Assembly: GCF_007989805.1 (NCBI RefSeq)
Contig: NZ_BJUB01000003.1
Span: 124,001-188,000 of the forward strand
Length of the DNA stretch: 64,000 nt
Source: Cellulomonas xylanilytica
GTDB lineage: Bacteria > Actinomycetota > Actinomycetes > Actinomycetales > Cellulomonadaceae
Direction of reading: 5' to 3'
Each line of letters starts with the position of its first letter. Within the stretch, counting starts at the first letter, position 1. Positions 44,931 through 54,695 of this stretch are shown here, piece after piece. The translations under genes were made by a program, and so were the position numbers. A model generated the notes under the pieces. The model ran no database searches. It saw only the letters and a list, made by a program, of their open reading frames with translations, and was not told the origin of the DNA.

Positions 44931-46091
44931 TCAGCCGACGGTGACGACCGGCGCACCGTCGCCGGACTCGACCGGGTCCATGGTCTCGGCGAGGCGCATG
45001 GCCTCCTCGATGAGGGTCTCGACGATGAGCGCCTCGGGCACGGTCTTGATGACCTCGCCCCGCACGAAGATCTGCCCCTTGCCGTTGCCGGACGCGACCC
45101 CGAGGTCCGCCTCGCGGGCCTCGCCGGGTCCGTTGACGACGCAGCCCATGACGGCCACGCGCAGCGGCACCTCCATGCCCTCGAGGCCCGCGGTGACGCG
45201 CTCGGCGAGGGAGTAGACGTCGACCTGCGCGCGCCCGCACGACGGGCACGAGACGATCTCGAGCTTGCGGGGGCGCAGGTTGAGGGACTGCAGGATCTGG
45301 ATCCCGACCTTGACCTCCTCGACCGGCGGCGCGGACAGGGACACGCGGATGGTGTCGCCGATGCCCTTGCTCAGCAGCGCGCCGAACGCGGTCGCGGACT
45401 TGATGGTGCCCTGGAAGGCCGGCCCGGCCTCGGTCACGCCGAGGTGCAGCGGCCAGTCGCCGCGCTCGGAGAGCAGCTCGTAGGCGCGCACCATGATGAC
45501 GGGGTCGTTGTGCTTGACGGAGATCTTGAAGTCGCGGAAGCCGTGCTCCTCGAACAGCGACGCCTCCCAGACGGCGGACTCGACGAGTGCCTCCGGGGTG
45601 GCCTTGCCGTACTTGGCCAGCAGGCGCGGGTCGAGCGAGCCGGCGTTGACACCGATCCGGATCGACGTGCCGGCGTCGGCCGCCGCGCGGGCGATCTCCT
45701 TGACCTGGTCGTCGAACTTGCGGATGTTGCCGGGGTTCACGCGGACGGCCGCGCAGCCGGCGTCGATGGCGGCGAAGACGTACTTCGGCTGGAAGTGGAT
45801 GTCCGCGATCACGGGGATCTGCGACTTGTGCGCGATGGCGGGCAGCGCGTCGGCGTCGTCCTGCGTGGGGACGGCGACGCGGACGATGTCGCAGCCGGCG
45901 GCGGTCAGCTCGGCGATCTGCTGGAGGGTCGCGTTGATGTCCGTCGTCTGCGTGGTGCACATGGACTGGACGCTGACCGGGGCGTCGCCGCCGACGTCGA
46001 TCTTGCCGACCTTGATCTTGCGCGTCTTGCGCCGGGGGGCCAGGACCAAGGGGGGCGCCTCCGGCATGCCGAGGCTGATCGGGATGCTCAC
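44931..46091 (-). CDS. ispG: 4-hydroxy-3-methylbut-2-enyl diphosphate synthase
   Basis: 4Fe-4S enzyme of the MEP isoprenoid pathway (penultimate step). 386 residues from GTG 46091. The N-terminal TIM barrel has [22 protein letters not shown]. The iron-sulfur ligands lie in SCPSCGR and [10 protein letters not shown] near the C-terminus. It lies downstream of rseP on the same strand, but dxr, normally the adjacent gene, is 12 kb away. Confidence 0.96.
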   Translation of the reverse strand: MSIPISLGMPEAPPLVLAPRRKTRKIKVGKIDVGGDAPVSVQSMCTTQTTDINATLQQIAELTAAGCDIVRVAVPTQDDADALPAIAHKSQIPVIADIHFQPKYVFAAIDAGCAAVRVNPGNIRKFDDQVKEIARAAADAGTSIRIGVNAGSLDPRLLAKYGKATPEALVESAVWEASLFEEHGFRDFKISVKHNDPVIMVRAYELLSERGDWPLHLGVTEAGPAFQGTIKSATAFGALLSKGIGDTIRVSLSAPPVEEVKVGIQILQSLNLRPRKLEIVSCPSCGRAQVDVYSLAERVTAGLEGMEVPLRVAVMGCVVNGPGEAREADLGVASGNGKGQIFVRGEVIKTVPEALIVETLIEEAMRLAETMDPVESGDGAPVVTVG

Positions 46092-46182
46092 GCGTTCATC
46101 ATCGCACCCGGCACGCGCCTCGCCGGCCCCTGGAGGCCGGTGTGCACGAGATCACCCCAGGGTCCCCACGCGGCTGCTCCGG

Positions 46183-47493
46183 TCAGATCTGCACCGGGTT
46201 GACGATGTCCGCGTAGATGAGCAGCAGCCCGACGGCGCCGAGCAGCACGAACACCGAGTAGGCGAGCGGGACCAGCTTGGCGGAGTCGAACGGCCCGGGT
46301 CGGGGCAGCCCGCGCAGCCGCGCCACCTGCCGGCGTGCCCCCTCCCACAGGGCAGCGGCGACGTGCCCCCCGTCGAGCGGCGGCAACGGGATGAGGTTGA
46401 AGACGAACAGCGCGACGTTGAGCGCGGCGAGCATCTGCAGCAGCGAGGCGGCCTTGAGCTGCCACTCGACGCCGTCCGTGGAGGCGATCTCGCCGGCGAA
46501 GCGGCCGATGCCGACGACGCCGATGATGCTGTTCACGTCCCGCGGCGTGCCGTTCACCTGGGACTCGACGAGGTCCGTGACCCGGGCGGGCAGCGTGGCG
46601 ACGACCTTGATCGTCTGCCAGGTGGTGTCCGCCACGACGCCGGGCACGCTCAGCGGGGACTGCCGGACCATCTCCTGCGCCGGGGTGATGCCGAGGAACC
46701 CGACGGGCTTCGTCACGGGGTCACCGGCGCTGTCGACCACCAGCTCGTCGTTCTCGTCGTACACAGCACGGTCCGCGACGACCGGCGTGATGGTGAGGTC
46801 CACGAGCTCGCCGTCCCGCTCGACGACGATCGGGACCTCCTGCTCACCCGTGCCACGGATGAGGCCCGAGAGCTGGTCCCAGGACGTGACTTCGGTGCCG
46901 TCGTAGGAGACGACGGTGTCCCCCGGCTCGATGCCCGCCGCGGCAGCCGGCGCCGCCTGGTCGGACGGGGTGCACTCGCGCAGCTCGTCGGCGCCGACGG
47001 GGATGACGCACTGGGAGACGCTCGACAGGGTGGTGGTCAGCGTCGGTAGACCGATCCCGACGAGCACGATCGCCATGAGGAACACGGCGATGAGCAGGTT
47101 CATCACCGGCCCGCCGAGCATCACGACCAGCTTCTTGGGCGTCGACAGGTGGTAGAAGGCGCGCGCGTCCTCGCCGGGGCGGATCTCCTCCGCGCTCGCC
47201 TGCCGGGCGTCGCGCGCGAGCCGCCCCAGCCAGGAGCGGGCCGGCGGGTTGCCGACGGCGGCGTCGGGCGGGTACATGCCGACGAGGCGGACGTAGCCGC
47301 CCAGGGGGATCGCCTTGAGGCCGTACTCGGTCTCGCCGCGGGTGCGCGACCAGAGCGTCGGACCGAAGCCGACCATGTAGTGGCTCACCCGCACGCCGAA
47401 GCGCTTGGCGGGCACCATGTGGCCGACCTCGTGCAGCCCGATGGACAGCAGGAGCACGACCACCACGATGAGAACAGCGACCAGGTACTCCAT
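46183..47493 (-). CDS. rseP: site-2 intramembrane protease, RseP/Rip1 family (M50)
   Basis: Zinc metalloprotease that cuts transmembrane anti-sigma factors and signal-peptide remnants. 436 residues from ATG 47493, with GGAGGGG upstream. Helix 1 carries the zinc motif HEVGH. A PDZ-like domain is at about 170-270 ([21 protein letters not shown]). The third zinc ligand motif is in [12 protein letters not shown]. It is the middle member of the usual dxr-rseP-ispG set; the ispG gap is 91 bases. Confidence 0.94.
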   Translation of the reverse strand: MEYLVAVLIVVVVLLLSIGLHEVGHMVPAKRFGVRVSHYMVGFGPTLWSRTRGETEYGLKAIPLGGYVRLVGMYPPDAAVGNPPARSWLGRLARDARQASAEEIRPGEDARAFYHLSTPKKLVVMLGGPVMNLLIAVFLMAIVLVGIGLPTLTTTLSSVSQCVIPVGADELRECTPSDQAAPAAAAGIEPGDTVVSYDGTEVTSWDQLSGLIRGTGEQEVPIVVERDGELVDLTITPVVADRAVYDENDELVVDSAGDPVTKPVGFLGITPAQEMVRQSPLSVPGVVADTTWQTIKVVATLPARVTDLVESQVNGTPRDVNSIIGVVGIGRFAGEIASTDGVEWQLKAASLLQMLAALNVALFVFNLIPLPPLDGGHVAAALWEGARRQVARLRGLPRPGPFDSAKLVPLAYSVFVLLGAVGLLLIYADIVNPVQI

Positions 47494-47696
47494 CGACCCC
47501 TCCGTCGGAAGCCCGCGCACGCGCGAGGACGGGCTCTCGATCGACTCCCGCGGGGGACATCTTGCCTCCTGCGGCTGGGAACCACCTGGACGCACGCCCG
47601 GCTCACCCGATCAGCAGACGCGCTCCGGACCCGCCGGGCGACGGATCTCGTCGTGCCGTGCTTTCCCGGGCACGGGATCGGCACTAGCGTCCCCTC

Positions 47697-49043
47697 ATGA
47701 CCACCGTTTCCGCCCCGACGGCTCCGCTCGAGCAGCGCCGTGTCCTGCGCACACCGATCCCGGGGCCGCGGTCGGTCGCCCTGGGCGCCCGGCGGGCCGC
47801 GGCGGTCGCGGCCGGCGTGTCCTCGACGCTGCCGGTGTACGTGAGCCGGGCGGCGGGTGCGGTGATCGAGGACGTCGACGGCAACGTGCTGATCGACCTG
47901 GGCTCCGGCATCGCGGTGACGTCCGTCGGGGCGAGCGCGCCCGAGGTCGCCGCGGCGGTCGCGGCGCAGGCGGCCGACTTCACGCACACCTGCTTCATGA
48001 TCAGCCCGTACGAGGAGTACGTCGCCGTGTGCGAGGCGCTGGCGCGGGTCACGCCCGGCACCCACGACAAGCGGTCCGTGCTGGTCAACTCCGGCGCCGA
48101 GGCCGTCGAGAACGCGGTGAAGATCGCCCGCCGCGCCACCGGGCGCCCGGCGGTCCTGGTGCTCGACCACGCCTATCACGGTCGGACCAACCTCACGATG
48201 GCGATGACCGCGCGGGCCATGCCCTACAAGACCGGCTTCGGCCCGTTCGCCGGCGAGGTCTACCGCGTGCCCGCGTCCTACCCGCTGCGCGACCCCGCCG
48301 GGATGACCGGCGAGCAGGCGGCGCTGCGGGCCATCGACGTCGCCGAGCGCCAGGTGGGTGCCGACCAGGTGGCCGCGCTCGTCGTCGAGCCGGTCCTCGG
48401 AGAGGGCGGCTTCGTGGTCCCCGCGCCCGGGTTCCTGTCGACCCTCGCGCAGTGGGCGGCCGACCGCGGGATCGTGCTGGTCGCCGACGAGGTGCAGACC
48501 GGTTTCGCCCGGACCGGCGCGATGTTCGCCCTCGAGCACGAGGGCGTGGTGCCCGACCTCGTCGCGATGGCGAAGGGCATCGCCGGCGGGCTGCCGCTCG
48601 GTGCCGTCACCGGGCGCGCGGAGCTGCTCGACGCCGTGCACGCCGGCGGGCTCGGCGGCACGTTCGGCGGCAACCCGCTCGCGTGCGCAGCGGCCCTGGC
48701 GGCGCTCGAGATCTACGAGCGCGACGACCTGGCGGCTGCCGCGCGGGCGATCGAGGCGATGGTCGTCCCCCGGCTGACGGCCCTGCAGACCGAGGTGCCG
48801 GCCGTGGCGGACGTGCGCGGACGCGGAGCGATGCTCGCGCTCGAGCTGGTCCTGCCCGGGACCCTCGAGCCCGACAAGGCGGCCGCCCAGCGGGTCGCCG
48901 CGGCGTGCGCGGCGCAGGGCGTCCTGGTGCTCACCTGCGGCACGTGGGGCAACGTCCTGCGCCTGCTCCCGCCCCTGGTGATCGGGCACGACCTCCTCGA
49001 CGAGGCCCTGACCGTGCTCGAGGACGCGCTCCGCGCGCTCTAG
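47697..49043 (+). CDS. gabT: 4-aminobutyrate aminotransferase
   Basis: PLP enzyme moving the amino group of GABA to 2-oxoglutarate, giving succinate semialdehyde. 448 residues from ATG 47697. It has the class III fold, NSGAEAVENAVKIARRATGR, the aspartate in ADEVQTGF and the Schiff-base lysine in MAKGIAGGLPLG. It is the first gene of the polyamine island, divergent from rseP. Its TAG stop is shared within CTAG with the stop of the convergent dehydrogenase gene. Confidence 0.9.
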   Translation: MTTVSAPTAPLEQRRVLRTPIPGPRSVALGARRAAAVAAGVSSTLPVYVSRAAGAVIEDVDGNVLIDLGSGIAVTSVGASAPEVAAAVAAQAADFTHTCFMISPYEEYVAVCEALARVTPGTHDKRSVLVNSGAEAVENAVKIARRATGRPAVLVLDHAYHGRTNLTMAMTARAMPYKTGFGPFAGEVYRVPASYPLRDPAGMTGEQAALRAIDVAERQVGADQVAALVVEPVLGEGGFVVPAPGFLSTLAQWAADRGIVLVADEVQTGFARTGAMFALEHEGVVPDLVAMAKGIAGGLPLGAVTGRAELLDAVHAGGLGGTFGGNPLACAAALAALEIYERDDLAAAARAIEAMVVPRLTALQTEVPAVADVRGRGAMLALELVLPGTLEPDKAAAQRVAAACAAQGVLVLTCGTWGNVLRLLPPLVIGHDLLDEALTVLEDALRAL

Positions 49044-50323
49044 GCCGGGTCGCGCTCCTCCATCCCCCACGGCGAGCCGTAACCCTCCGGGGTCGGGGCG
49101 GCGAGGAGCTCGAGGAACGGGACGGCGTCGAACGCCTCCGGGCCCAGCACGCCCGCGCCGGACCAGGTGCCGGCCGCCAGGAGCTCGAGCGCGACGACCG
49201 GGTTGACGGCGGTCTGCCACACGACGCACTGGGCGCCGTACTCGGCCATCGACCACGCGTTGTCGACCAGGTGGTAGAGGTACACCTCGCGCGGTGCGCC
49301 GTCCACGCCGGTGCCCGTCACCAGCAGGCCGGCGCACGTGGACCCCGTCATGCGCGGGCCGATGGTCGCCGGGTCGGGCAGGGCCGCGGCCACCACGTCG
49401 CGCGGGCTGACCGGCACCCCCCGAACCGTCACCGGCTCCGTCCGGTCCAGCCCCAGACGGTGCAGCGTGCGCAGCACGCCGATGAACTCCTCGCCCAGCC
49501 CGTACTTGAACGTCACCTTCCGCGCGTCGACCCACCGGGGCATGAGGAGCACCTCCTCGTGCTCGACGTGCACGCACTCCACCTCCCCGACCGGCTCGGG
49601 GAACCGGAAGACCTCCGGCTCGTGGAACGGCTCGACCGTGAACCAGCCGTCCGCCAGGCCGGCACCCGCCTCCGCGCGGTCCGCGGACCAGATGACCGGC
49701 GGGTTGAGGCACTCCTCGATCGTCGTCCAGATGGAGAAGGACGGCGCGAAGATCGGCTGGCCCTCGTCGTCGAGCACCTCGAGGTTGGCACCGTCGCGCA
49801 CGCCGAGCTCGTCGATCGCCGAGAACAGATGGTCGGCGGCGTACCGGGCGAACACGTCCGACAGGCCCGGCTCCACGCCGATGCCCACCAGGGCCAGCTG
49901 CCCGTCGGCCTCCCAGCCGGCGGCCTGCGCGAACTGCTCGTCACCCAGCTTCACGCCCGGCAGCTCGTAGGGGCGCTCGGGGTGCGCGCGCGACAGGGAC
50001 ATCGCCATGTCGAGGTAGTGCGCACCCGCCGCTCGTACCCCCTCGAAGATGGGCAGCACGAACCGCGGGTCGACGGCGTTGAGCACGTGCGTCGCGCGGT
50101 GCTCACGCACGAGCGCCTCCACGGCGGACGCGCTCGACGCGTCGACCTCCACCGCCTCGAACCGACCGCCCACGACGTCGTGCGCGCTCGCCGCCTCGAC
50201 CGTGCGCCGCGACCGGCCCAGGTCGACGTCGGCCACGACGAGCCGCTCGAAGAAGCGCCGTCGCGCCGCGATCCGGGCGACCGCGTCGCCCACCCCGCCA
50301 CTACCCACCACGAGGATCCGCAC
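49040..50323 (-). CDS. saccharopine dehydrogenase-like oxidoreductase
   Basis: 427 residues from ATG 50323. An N-terminal Rossmann fold with GSGGVGDAVARIA binds NAD(P). The C-terminal half matches the LYS9/saccharopine dehydrogenase family (LVDNAWSMAEYG, GPEAFDAVPFLELL), which also contains carboxynorspermidine dehydrogenase. It is the last gene of the potDABC operon, 15 bases after potC, so a polyamine or lysine-derived substrate is plausible but unproven. Its stop overlaps the gabT stop in CTAG. Confidence 0.75.
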   Translation of the reverse strand: MRILVVGSGGVGDAVARIAARRRFFERLVVADVDLGRSRRTVEAASAHDVVGGRFEAVEVDASSASAVEALVREHRATHVLNAVDPRFVLPIFEGVRAAGAHYLDMAMSLSRAHPERPYELPGVKLGDEQFAQAAGWEADGQLALVGIGVEPGLSDVFARYAADHLFSAIDELGVRDGANLEVLDDEGQPIFAPSFSIWTTIEECLNPPVIWSADRAEAGAGLADGWFTVEPFHEPEVFRFPEPVGEVECVHVEHEEVLLMPRWVDARKVTFKYGLGEEFIGVLRTLHRLGLDRTEPVTVRGVPVSPRDVVAAALPDPATIGPRMTGSTCAGLLVTGTGVDGAPREVYLYHLVDNAWSMAEYGAQCVVWQTAVNPVVALELLAAGTWSGAGVLGPEAFDAVPFLELLAAPTPEGYGSPWGMEERDPA

Positions 50324-50338
50324 CAGACCGCCTCCGAC

Positions 50339-51205
50339 CTATCGAGCCCCGAGCCGCTTGCTCCGGGCGTAGCCGAGCACCTGGACCAGGACCACGATCA
50401 CGAGGGCCAGGACGAACATGAACGAGCTGATGACGTTGGCCTGCGGCGGGATGCCGCGGGTGGCCGACACGTACACGAACTTGGGGAACGTCGTGTACGA
50501 GCCGGACGTGAAGCTGGTGACGATGAAGTCGTCGAAGCTGAGGCTGAACGCGAGGAGCGCCGCGGCGGCGATCCCCGGGACGAGCAACGGGAACGTCACC
50601 CGCCAGAACGCCTGCCACGGCGACGCGTACAGGTCGGCGGCGGCCTCCTCCAGCGCGGGGTCCAGGCCGGCGACGCGCGCCTTCACGGTGACGACGACGA
50701 AGCTGATGCAGAACAGGACGTGCGCCGCGACCACCGTCCCGAACCCGAGCGGGACGCGCAAGGTCAGGAACTGCGCGAGCAGGGCTGCACCGAGCACGAC
50801 CTCGGGCGTCGACATCGGCAGGAAGATCAGCAGGTTGGTCGTCGCGCGCCCGCGGAACCGGAACCGGACCAGCGCGATCGCCACGAGAGTGCCCAGCGCG
50901 GTGGCGATGATCGTCGAGACCACGCCGACCTGCAGGGAGTTGGCGAACGCCTCGCACACCTGGGGAGCGCCGCAGGGGTTCTGCCAGTTCTCCAGCGTGA
51001 AGCCCTGCCACACGAGGTTGGTCTTGCCGGCGTCGTTGAACGAGAACACGACGGTGTAGGCGACCGGGACCAGCAGGTAGACGAACGCCAGCGCGGCGAA
51101 GACCGGCACGATCACGTCGCCGAGCCGGCGGCGTGCACGACGCGGCGTGCGCACCGGGGCATGCGCGGACGTCGACTCCCCGGCCCGGTCGAGCACCGCC
51201 GTCAC
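50339..51205 (-). CDS. potC: polyamine ABC transporter permease PotC
   Basis: Inner-membrane subunit of a spermidine/putrescine importer. 288 residues from GTG 51205, with six helices. The EAA coupling loop reads LEEAAADLYASPWQAFWRVTFPLL. FDDFIVTSFTSG is characteristic of PotC. It overlaps potB by 4 bases (GTGA) and is followed 15 bases later by the saccharopine dehydrogenase-like gene. Confidence 0.93.
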   Translation of the reverse strand: MTAVLDRAGESTSAHAPVRTPRRARRRLGDVIVPVFAALAFVYLLVPVAYTVVFSFNDAGKTNLVWQGFTLENWQNPCGAPQVCEAFANSLQVGVVSTIIATALGTLVAIALVRFRFRGRATTNLLIFLPMSTPEVVLGAALLAQFLTLRVPLGFGTVVAAHVLFCISFVVVTVKARVAGLDPALEEAAADLYASPWQAFWRVTFPLLVPGIAAAALLAFSLSFDDFIVTSFTSGSYTTFPKFVYVSATRGIPPQANVISSFMFVLALVIVVLVQVLGYARSKRLGAR

Positions 51206-52122
51206 AGCAGGTCCTCCGTCCCCGAGCGCCGGATGTATGCGCCCACGAGCAGCAGGATCGCCACCATCAGCACCACCGACAGGGACGCCGCGGTCGGGTA
51301 GTCGAGGACCTTGAAGAACCGGGCGTCGATCACCTGCCCGATCATCGTGGTGTTCGTGTTGTTCCCCAGCAGCGACGCGTTGACGTAGTCGCCGGCGGCC
51401 GGGATGAACACGAGCAGCGTGCCGGCGACGACCCCGGGCAGCGACAGCGGCCAGGTGACCGTGCGGAACGTCGTGGCGGGCGACGCGTACAGGTCGGCCC
51501 CGGCCTCCAGCAGCCGGGAGTCGAGCCGCTCCAGAGCCGCGAAGATGGGCAGCACCATGAACGGCAGGAAGTTGTAGGTCAGGCCGCTGACCACCGCGAA
51601 CGGGGTAGCCGTCAGCCGGGCGTCGGCGGGCAGCAGGTGCAGGACGTGCAGGGCCGTCACCACGAAGGCGTCGTCGGCGAGAATCTGCTTCCACGCGATC
51701 GTGCGCAGGATGAAGCTGGTGAAGAACGGCGCGACGACGAGCACGAGCAGCAGCCCCTGGAGCAGCCTGCGCCCCCGGGCACGCACCGCGATGACGTAGG
51801 CCATCGGGTAGCCGATCACCAGCGCGGCGAGCGTGGCCAGGAACGCGAACCAGAAGGACCGCAGGAGCGCCGGCCAGAACTGGGCGAGCGCGTCGACGTA
51901 GTTCTGCCAGTGGAACGCCGGCTGGTACTCCCCCACGTCCCCGCCCGGCACCGGGACGTACAGGGACGTCGCCAGCAGCGCGCCGACCGGGACCACGAAG
52001 AAGAGGACGAGGTAGACCACGCCCGGTCCGAGCAGGACCAGGTGGGCACGACGCGCGCGGCGGCGCGGCGGCTCGGCAGCGACCCCCGCGACGCTGTCGC
52101 CGAGCGCGGCCGCGATGCTCAC
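51202..52122 (-). CDS. potB: polyamine ABC transporter permease PotB
   Basis: Second permease subunit, 306 residues from GTG 52122 (GAGG upstream). It has about six helices. The EAA loop is LLEAGADLYASPATTFRTVTWPLS, and PAAGDYVNASLLGN is the PotB-type motif near the C-terminus. It lies 7 bases after potA, and its stop overlaps the start of potC. Confidence 0.93.
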   Translation of the reverse strand: MSIAAALGDSVAGVAAEPPRRRARRAHLVLLGPGVVYLVLFFVVPVGALLATSLYVPVPGGDVGEYQPAFHWQNYVDALAQFWPALLRSFWFAFLATLAALVIGYPMAYVIAVRARGRRLLQGLLLVLVVAPFFTSFILRTIAWKQILADDAFVVTALHVLHLLPADARLTATPFAVVSGLTYNFLPFMVLPIFAALERLDSRLLEAGADLYASPATTFRTVTWPLSLPGVVAGTLLVFIPAAGDYVNASLLGNNTNTTMIGQVIDARFFKVLDYPTAASLSVVLMVAILLLVGAYIRRSGTEDLL

Positions 52123-52129
52123 CGGAGCC

Positions 52130-53317
52130 TCACAGCTCGTCGTCCAGGTCGACGGCGCCCTCGTCGGGGGCCTGCGCGCCGTCGAGCCCGAACGTGAAGT
52201 CGACCGCCCAGGCCAGCCGCACGGACGTCCCGACGGAGACCGTCGCACCCCCGAGCAGGTTCTGCGCGAACACGCCGAACGTGCCCAGACCGGGGATCTC
52301 CACCTGGTACTGCGTGCTCACGCCCATGAACGACACGTCCGTCACGGTGCCGGGACCGAGCACGTTCTCGGCGGGTCCGGGCTCCTGGTCACCGACGAGC
52401 AGCCGCATCTTCTCCGGTCGGGCCCCGACGAGGACCGCGCCGTCGGTGCGCACGGCGCGGTCCTCCGGGACCAGGACGCGGGTCCCGCGCACGTCCACCC
52501 CGAGCAGCCCGCGCTCCGTCAGCCGTTCGGTCACCGTGCCGGCGACCAGGTTGGACTGGCCGAGGAAGTTGGCGACGAACGCGGTCCGCGGCAGCTCGTA
52601 GAGGTCGGCGGGCGAGCCGAGCTGCTCGATCCGCCCGTGGTTCATCACGGCGACCGTGTCGGCCATCGTCATGGCCTCCTCCTGGTCGTGCGTGACGTGC
52701 ACGAACGTGAGGCCGACCTCCGTCTGGATGCGCTTGAGCTCGAGCTGCATCTGGCGGCGGAGCTTGAGGTCGAGCGCACCCAGCGGCTCGTCCAGCAGCA
52801 GGAGCGCCGGGCGGTTCACCAGCGCGCGGGCGAGGGCCACCCGCTGCTGCTGCCCGCCGGACAGCTGGGCGGGCTTGCGGTCGGCCAGGTGACCGAGCTC
52901 GACGAGGTCGAGGCCGTCCGCCACCCGGGTCGCGACGTCCTTCGCCCGCGAGCGCCGGAGCCCGAACGCGACGTTCTCACCGACGGTCAGGTGCGGGAAC
53001 AGCGCATAGCTCTGGAACACCGTGTTCACCGGGCGCTGGTGCGCGCGCGTCCCGGTCACGTCCTGACCGGCGAGCGAGATCGTCCCCGCGGTGGGCTCCT
53101 CGAGCCCGGCGACCATCCGCAGCGTCGTCGTCTTGCCGCAGCCGGACGGCCCCAGCAGCGCGAAGAACGAGCCCGACGGAACCGTCAGCGTGAGGTCGTC
53201 GACCGCGACGAACGAGCCGAAGGCCTTGGTCACACCCTTGACCTCGAGCGCGGCTCCACCGGCGGACGTCCGGTCCGCCGACGACGCCCGCGGACCGGGG
53301 TCGACGGTGGTCGTCAT
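52130..53317 (-). CDS. potA: polyamine ABC transporter ATPase PotA
   Basis: 395 residues from ATG 53317, which overlaps the potD stop (ATGA). Walker A is GPSGCGKTT, the signature LSGGQQQR, and Walker B LLLLDEPLGALD, with the H-loop in VTHDQEEAM. A C-terminal TOBE domain (about 300-380) completes a PotA/CysA-type importer ATPase that powers PotB/PotC. Confidence 0.94.
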   Translation of the reverse strand: MTTTVDPGPRASSADRTSAGGAALEVKGVTKAFGSFVAVDDLTLTVPSGSFFALLGPSGCGKTTTLRMVAGLEEPTAGTISLAGQDVTGTRAHQRPVNTVFQSYALFPHLTVGENVAFGLRRSRAKDVATRVADGLDLVELGHLADRKPAQLSGGQQQRVALARALVNRPALLLLDEPLGALDLKLRRQMQLELKRIQTEVGLTFVHVTHDQEEAMTMADTVAVMNHGRIEQLGSPADLYELPRTAFVANFLGQSNLVAGTVTERLTERGLLGVDVRGTRVLVPEDRAVRTDGAVLVGARPEKMRLLVGDQEPGPAENVLGPGTVTDVSFMGVSTQYQVEIPGLGTFGVFAQNLLGGATVSVGTSVRLAWAVDFTFGLDGAQAPDEGAVDLDDEL

Positions 53318-54540
53318 GCGCCGATCACGGTGAGGAACTCGCCGTTGTAGCGCTCCTCCTGGTCGGGGCTGAGCGTCCGGAACACGCTGACCCGGGCCAG
53401 GATCTCGTCCGTAGGGAAGATCATCGGGTCCTCGGCGAGCTCGGGGTCGATCGCCGCCATCGCCTCCTGGGCGCCCTGCACCGGGGTGATGTAGTTGACC
53501 CAGGCCGCGACCTGCGCGGCGACCTCCGGGTCGTAGTAGTAGTTCATGAGCTCCTCGGCGTTGCCCAGGTGCGGGGAGCCGACCGGCACCATCAGGTTGT
53601 CGCTCCAGAGCGTCCCGCCCGCCTCCGGGATGGCGAACTCGAACCGGTCGTCCGACTCGTAGTTCAGCGACGTGATGTCGCCCGACCAGCCGATGACCGC
53701 GACGGCGTCGCCCGAGGCCAGGTCCTGCGTGTACGCGTTGCCGCGCACCTGCCGGATGTGGCCGGAGTCGATCTTCTCCTTGAGCACCTCGAGCGCCGCG
53801 TAGAAGTCGTCGTCGCTCCAGTCCCCCGACGGGTCGACGCCCTGGTCGAGCATGATGAGGCCCATCGTGTCGCGCATCTCCGAGAGCACCTCGACGCGGC
53901 CGGCCAGCTCCGGCGCCCACAGGTCCGACAGCGTGTGGAGACCGCCGGGCACCTTCTCCTTGTCCCACGCCAGCCCCGCGAAGCCGGACTGCCACGTCAG
54001 GGAGTGCTTGCGGCCCGGGTCGAAGTCGACGTTCGCCAGCCCGGGCAGGATGTTGTCCGCGTTCGGCATGCGCGTCCTGTCGAGCGCCTGGGTGTAGCCC
54101 AGCCGGATCATCCGGGCAGCCATCCAGTCCGTGAGCGTGACGATGTCGTAGCCGATGTCCTGACCGTTCTTCAGCTGCCCGGAGACCTTGCCGAAGAACG
54201 CGTCGTTGTCGTCGATGTCCTCGGCGTAGGTCGCCTCGAGCCCGGACCGCTCCTCGAACGCCCGCAGCGACGGGTATCCGGTGCCCTCCTCGTCCTGGTC
54301 GAGGTACTGGGTCCAGTTGGCCCAGCGGACGAGCCTGTCGCTGTCGGAGAGGTCCTGCGCGGACGACGCGGAGGCGGACGGCGACCCGGTGCCGCACGCG
54401 GCGAGCAGCGCGCCGGCGCCTGCGGTGCCCAGGGCGCCGACGAGGAAGGATCGCCGGGACAGACCGCCACGGTGCGACGCCTGCGCGACGAGCGCCCGGA
54501 CCCGCGGGTCGGCGGGGGCGGTACGACGGTGGGGGCTCAT
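53314..54540 (-). CDS. potD: polyamine-binding lipoprotein PotD
   Basis: Extracellular substrate-binding protein, 408 residues from ATG 54540. The N-terminus has a twin-arginine-like SRRSFLVGALG followed by the lipobox LLAACG, suggesting Tat export and lipid anchoring. The solute-binding type 2 fold contains RWANWTQYLDQDEEG and DIVTLTDWMAARMI. WSGDITSLNY belongs to the polyamine-binding cleft region of the PotD/PotF family. It is the first transporter gene of the operon. Confidence 0.92.
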   Translation of the reverse strand: MSPHRRTAPADPRVRALVAQASHRGGLSRRSFLVGALGTAGAGALLAACGTGSPSASASSAQDLSDSDRLVRWANWTQYLDQDEEGTGYPSLRAFEERSGLEATYAEDIDDNDAFFGKVSGQLKNGQDIGYDIVTLTDWMAARMIRLGYTQALDRTRMPNADNILPGLANVDFDPGRKHSLTWQSGFAGLAWDKEKVPGGLHTLSDLWAPELAGRVEVLSEMRDTMGLIMLDQGVDPSGDWSDDDFYAALEVLKEKIDSGHIRQVRGNAYTQDLASGDAVAVIGWSGDITSLNYESDDRFEFAIPEAGGTLWSDNLMVPVGSPHLGNAEELMNYYYDPEVAAQVAAWVNYITPVQGAQEAMAAIDPELAEDPMIFPTDEILARVSVFRTLSPDQEERYNGEFLTVIGA

Positions 54541-54645
54541 GGGGCTCCTAGGTGCCGACGGGCGCGCCGCCGGGCGCGGCGGATCGTCGGATCTTCGCAA
54601 ACGGACGGCCGTCCAGCAAGGAATCCGTCGCACCAACCCTCGCCC

Positions 54646-54661
54646 GCAACGAAAATGTTGC
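54646..54661. promoter_or_regulatory. inverted repeat upstream of potD
   Basis: GCAACGAAAATGTTGC, with 5-base arms GCAAC/GTTGC around an A/T-rich centre unusual for this DNA, about 105 bases upstream of potD. It lies in the 155-base gap after the aldehyde dehydrogenase gene and may be an operator or bent site for the Lrp-type regulator. Confidence 0.4.
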
Positions 54662-54695
54662 ACGGATGGAACATCCAGCCCCGGGATCCGTCGAC

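Noticed and set aside
46123..46140. CCGGCC-loop-GGCCGG hairpin between rseP and ispG
   Set aside because: A six-pair GC stem is common by chance in this base composition, and no terminator is expected inside this gene pair.
47656..47675. CCGTGC / GCACGG inverted repeat 22 bases before gabT
   Set aside because: Short arms with no second site. It could be an operator but evidence is too thin to list.
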